Of a stretch of 7,190 nt of DNA, positions 6,062-7,190 are shown one piece after another. The position numbers were made by a program, and so were the translations under genes. Source of the stretch: Dehalococcoidia bacterium (GTDB lineage Bacteria; Chloroflexota; Dehalococcoidia; Dehalococcoidales; UBA1222). The stretch lies in assembly GCA_009779655.1 (NCBI GenBank), contig WRDV01000050.1, positions 1 to 7,190 of the forward strand, read 5' to 3'. The notes beneath the pieces were generated by a model. It was not told where the DNA came from, did no database searches, and worked only from the letters and a program-made list of their open reading frames with translations. Every line of letters starts with the position of its first letter. Within the stretch, counting starts at the first letter, position 1.

Positions 6062-7162
6062 ATGAGTGAATCAAAAAAGATTGAAGCGTTTGTCCGTCCT
6101 GAGATGACTGTATTTAAAGGTTATGCTGCGTGCAAATCCCCTGATGTTATTGCAAAAAGACTAGGTATCTCTGAAGATAGTGTAGTTAAGTTGGATGCTA
6201 ATGAGAATAACTACGGACCTTCTCCGCGTGTGGCCAATATCCTCGGCAGCTATAAGAATTTTCACATATATCCCGATGCCGCGCAGACTGAGATGAGACA
6301 AGAACTTGAGCGCTATACCGGCATGCCGTCTGAACAAATCGTTGTCGGCTCCGGTTCTGATCAGCTTATTGAGCTTATTATCAAGCTTTTTGCCGCACCA
6401 AACGATGAAATTATCAGTATGGGCCCATCTTTTCCGATGTATCGCTTTTATGCTGAGCTTGGCGGCGTAAGAGTTGTAAATGTGCCGCGAGATGCCGATT
6501 TTTATATTGATGTGGCCGGTATTAGTAAAGCCGTAACACCAAAGACAAAGCTTATTTTTCTGGCTAATCCTAACAACCCGACTGGCACCATGACTACTGC
6601 GGCTGATATTCGTGCGCTGGCTCAGATAGGTGTGCCGCTTGTAGCGGACGAAGCTTATTATGAGTTTACAGGCGAGACCGCTGTTTCGTTGATGGCAGAA
6701 TTTGATAATGTGATGGTGCTGCGCACATTCTCTAAGTGGGGCGGATTGGCCGGACTGCGCGTGGGCTATGGCATTTTCCCGCGTGCAATTGCGGAATACT
6801 TACACGCCATTCGAGACCCGTATAATGTCAATATAACGGCTGTGACTGCTATTAGGGAATCATTCAAAGACTTAGACTATTTGATGGATAACGTCAAAAA
6901 AATTGTGGCCGAGCGCGAGCGATTGCTCGTTAAATTAAATGACATAACATGGCTTAAAGTATATCCTTCGAAAGCGAACTTTATTCTATGCGAATTGTTG
7001 AGAGGTAACGCAGTAACTGTCCGGCAAAGCCTAGAGGATCGCGGCATATTAGTGCGCGCTTACGCCGATGCTGTTATCAAAAATTGTATTCGTATTAGTG
7101 TCGGCAAACCTGATGAAAATGATATACTGCTTAAGGCTCTTTATGAAATAGGGGGTAGGTAG
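6062..7162 (+). CDS. hisC: Histidinol-phosphate aminotransferase HisC
   Basis: A 366-residue PLP-dependent, fold-type I aminotransferase of class I/II. It moves an amino group from glutamate to imidazole-acetol phosphate, giving histidinol phosphate. Visible signatures are LDANENNYGPSP (44-55) for substrate binding, VGSGSDQLIELI (95-106) for cofactor phosphate binding, LANPNNPTG (167-175), Asp196 in VADEAYYEF for the pyridine nitrogen, the Schiff-base Lys225 in RTFSKWGGLAGLRVGYG (221-237), and the carboxylate-binding Arg344 in CIRISVG. Length is typical. AAGGGGA (6048-6054) lies 7 bases before the ATG, a stronger site than those of hisG and hisD, as suits a gene not coupled to its upstream neighbour. 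Some HisC-like enzymes also act on aromatic amino acids, but the his context makes HisC the natural call. Confidence 0.95.
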   Translation: MSESKKIEAFVRPEMTVFKGYAACKSPDVIAKRLGISEDSVVKLDANENNYGPSPRVANILGSYKNFHIYPDAAQTEMRQELERYTGMPSEQIVVGSGSDQLIELIIKLFAAPNDEIISMGPSFPMYRFYAELGGVRVVNVPRDADFYIDVAGISKAVTPKTKLIFLANPNNPTGTMTTAADIRALAQIGVPLVADEAYYEFTGETAVSLMAEFDNVMVLRTFSKWGGLAGLRVGYGIFPRAIAEYLHAIRDPYNVNITAVTAIRESFKDLDYLMDNVKKIVAERERLLVKLNDITWLKVYPSKANFILCELLRGNAVTVRQSLEDRGILVRAYADAVIKNCIRISVGKPDENDILLKALYEIGGR

Positions 7163-7164
7163 CT

Positions 7165-7190
7165 ATGCCGCAGCGTAAAGCATCAATAAA
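7165..7190 (+). CDS. hisB: Imidazoleglycerol-phosphate dehydratase HisB, first codons only (partial)
   Basis: An ATG 2 bases after the hisC stop opens a frame reading MPQRKASI before the window ends. HisB proteins commonly begin with a short run ending in R-K-A-x-I before the R-x-T-x-E-T segment. HisB also often follows HisC in his operons and would catalyse the dehydration just before the HisC step. A G-rich stretch (GGGGGTAGG, 7151-7159) supplies the ribosome binding site inside the end of hisC. Only eight codons are visible, so the call rests on position and this short match. Confidence 0.6.

Overview
The window is a bacterial chromosomal segment of medium GC. It carries the front part of a histidine biosynthesis operon on the + strand, transcribed divergently from a two-gene membrane module on the - strand. 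The hisZ-hisG-hisD-hisC-(hisB) order, a HisZ-dependent short-form HisG and the general look of HisZ remind me of Chloroflexota (Dehalococcoidia-like) or similar anaerobes. That lineage is a guess from remembered gene order and protein style, not a sequence match.

Layout. Positions 1-235 hold no complete gene. They contain an operator-like palindrome (54-93), possibly upstream of a - strand gene leaving the left edge, and a 20-bp perfect inverted repeat (143-194), probably a terminator. Positions 236-1652 (- strand) hold an NfeD-type membrane protein without its protease domain, followed after 4 bases by a slipin (stomatin/prohibitin family) gene. Positions 1653-1843 are the divergent promoter region. 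Positions 1844-5824 hold hisZ, hisG and hisD, packed with gaps of 1-2 bases. Positions 5825-6061 are an unusually long gap inside the operon with a TATAAT box near its end. Positions 6062-7162 are hisC, and 7165-7190 is the first few codons of what looks like hisB.

How the genes work together. HisG and HisZ make the first, feedback-controlled enzyme of the pathway (ATP phosphoribosyltransferase). HisB and HisC do the dehydratase and aminotransferase steps, and HisD does the last two oxidations to histidine. NfeD and slipin are classic partners in membrane microdomain organisation and have no evident link to histidine.

The most striking item is hisG. The single 474-residue reading frame contains two consecutive HisG catalytic modules where short-form HisG normally has one. 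The first keeps the N-terminal PKGRL motif but has lost the PRPP-binding TGxTL loop. The second keeps the TGSTL loop but has lost PKGR. This complementary loss suggests a fused pseudo-dimer with a divided or single active site.
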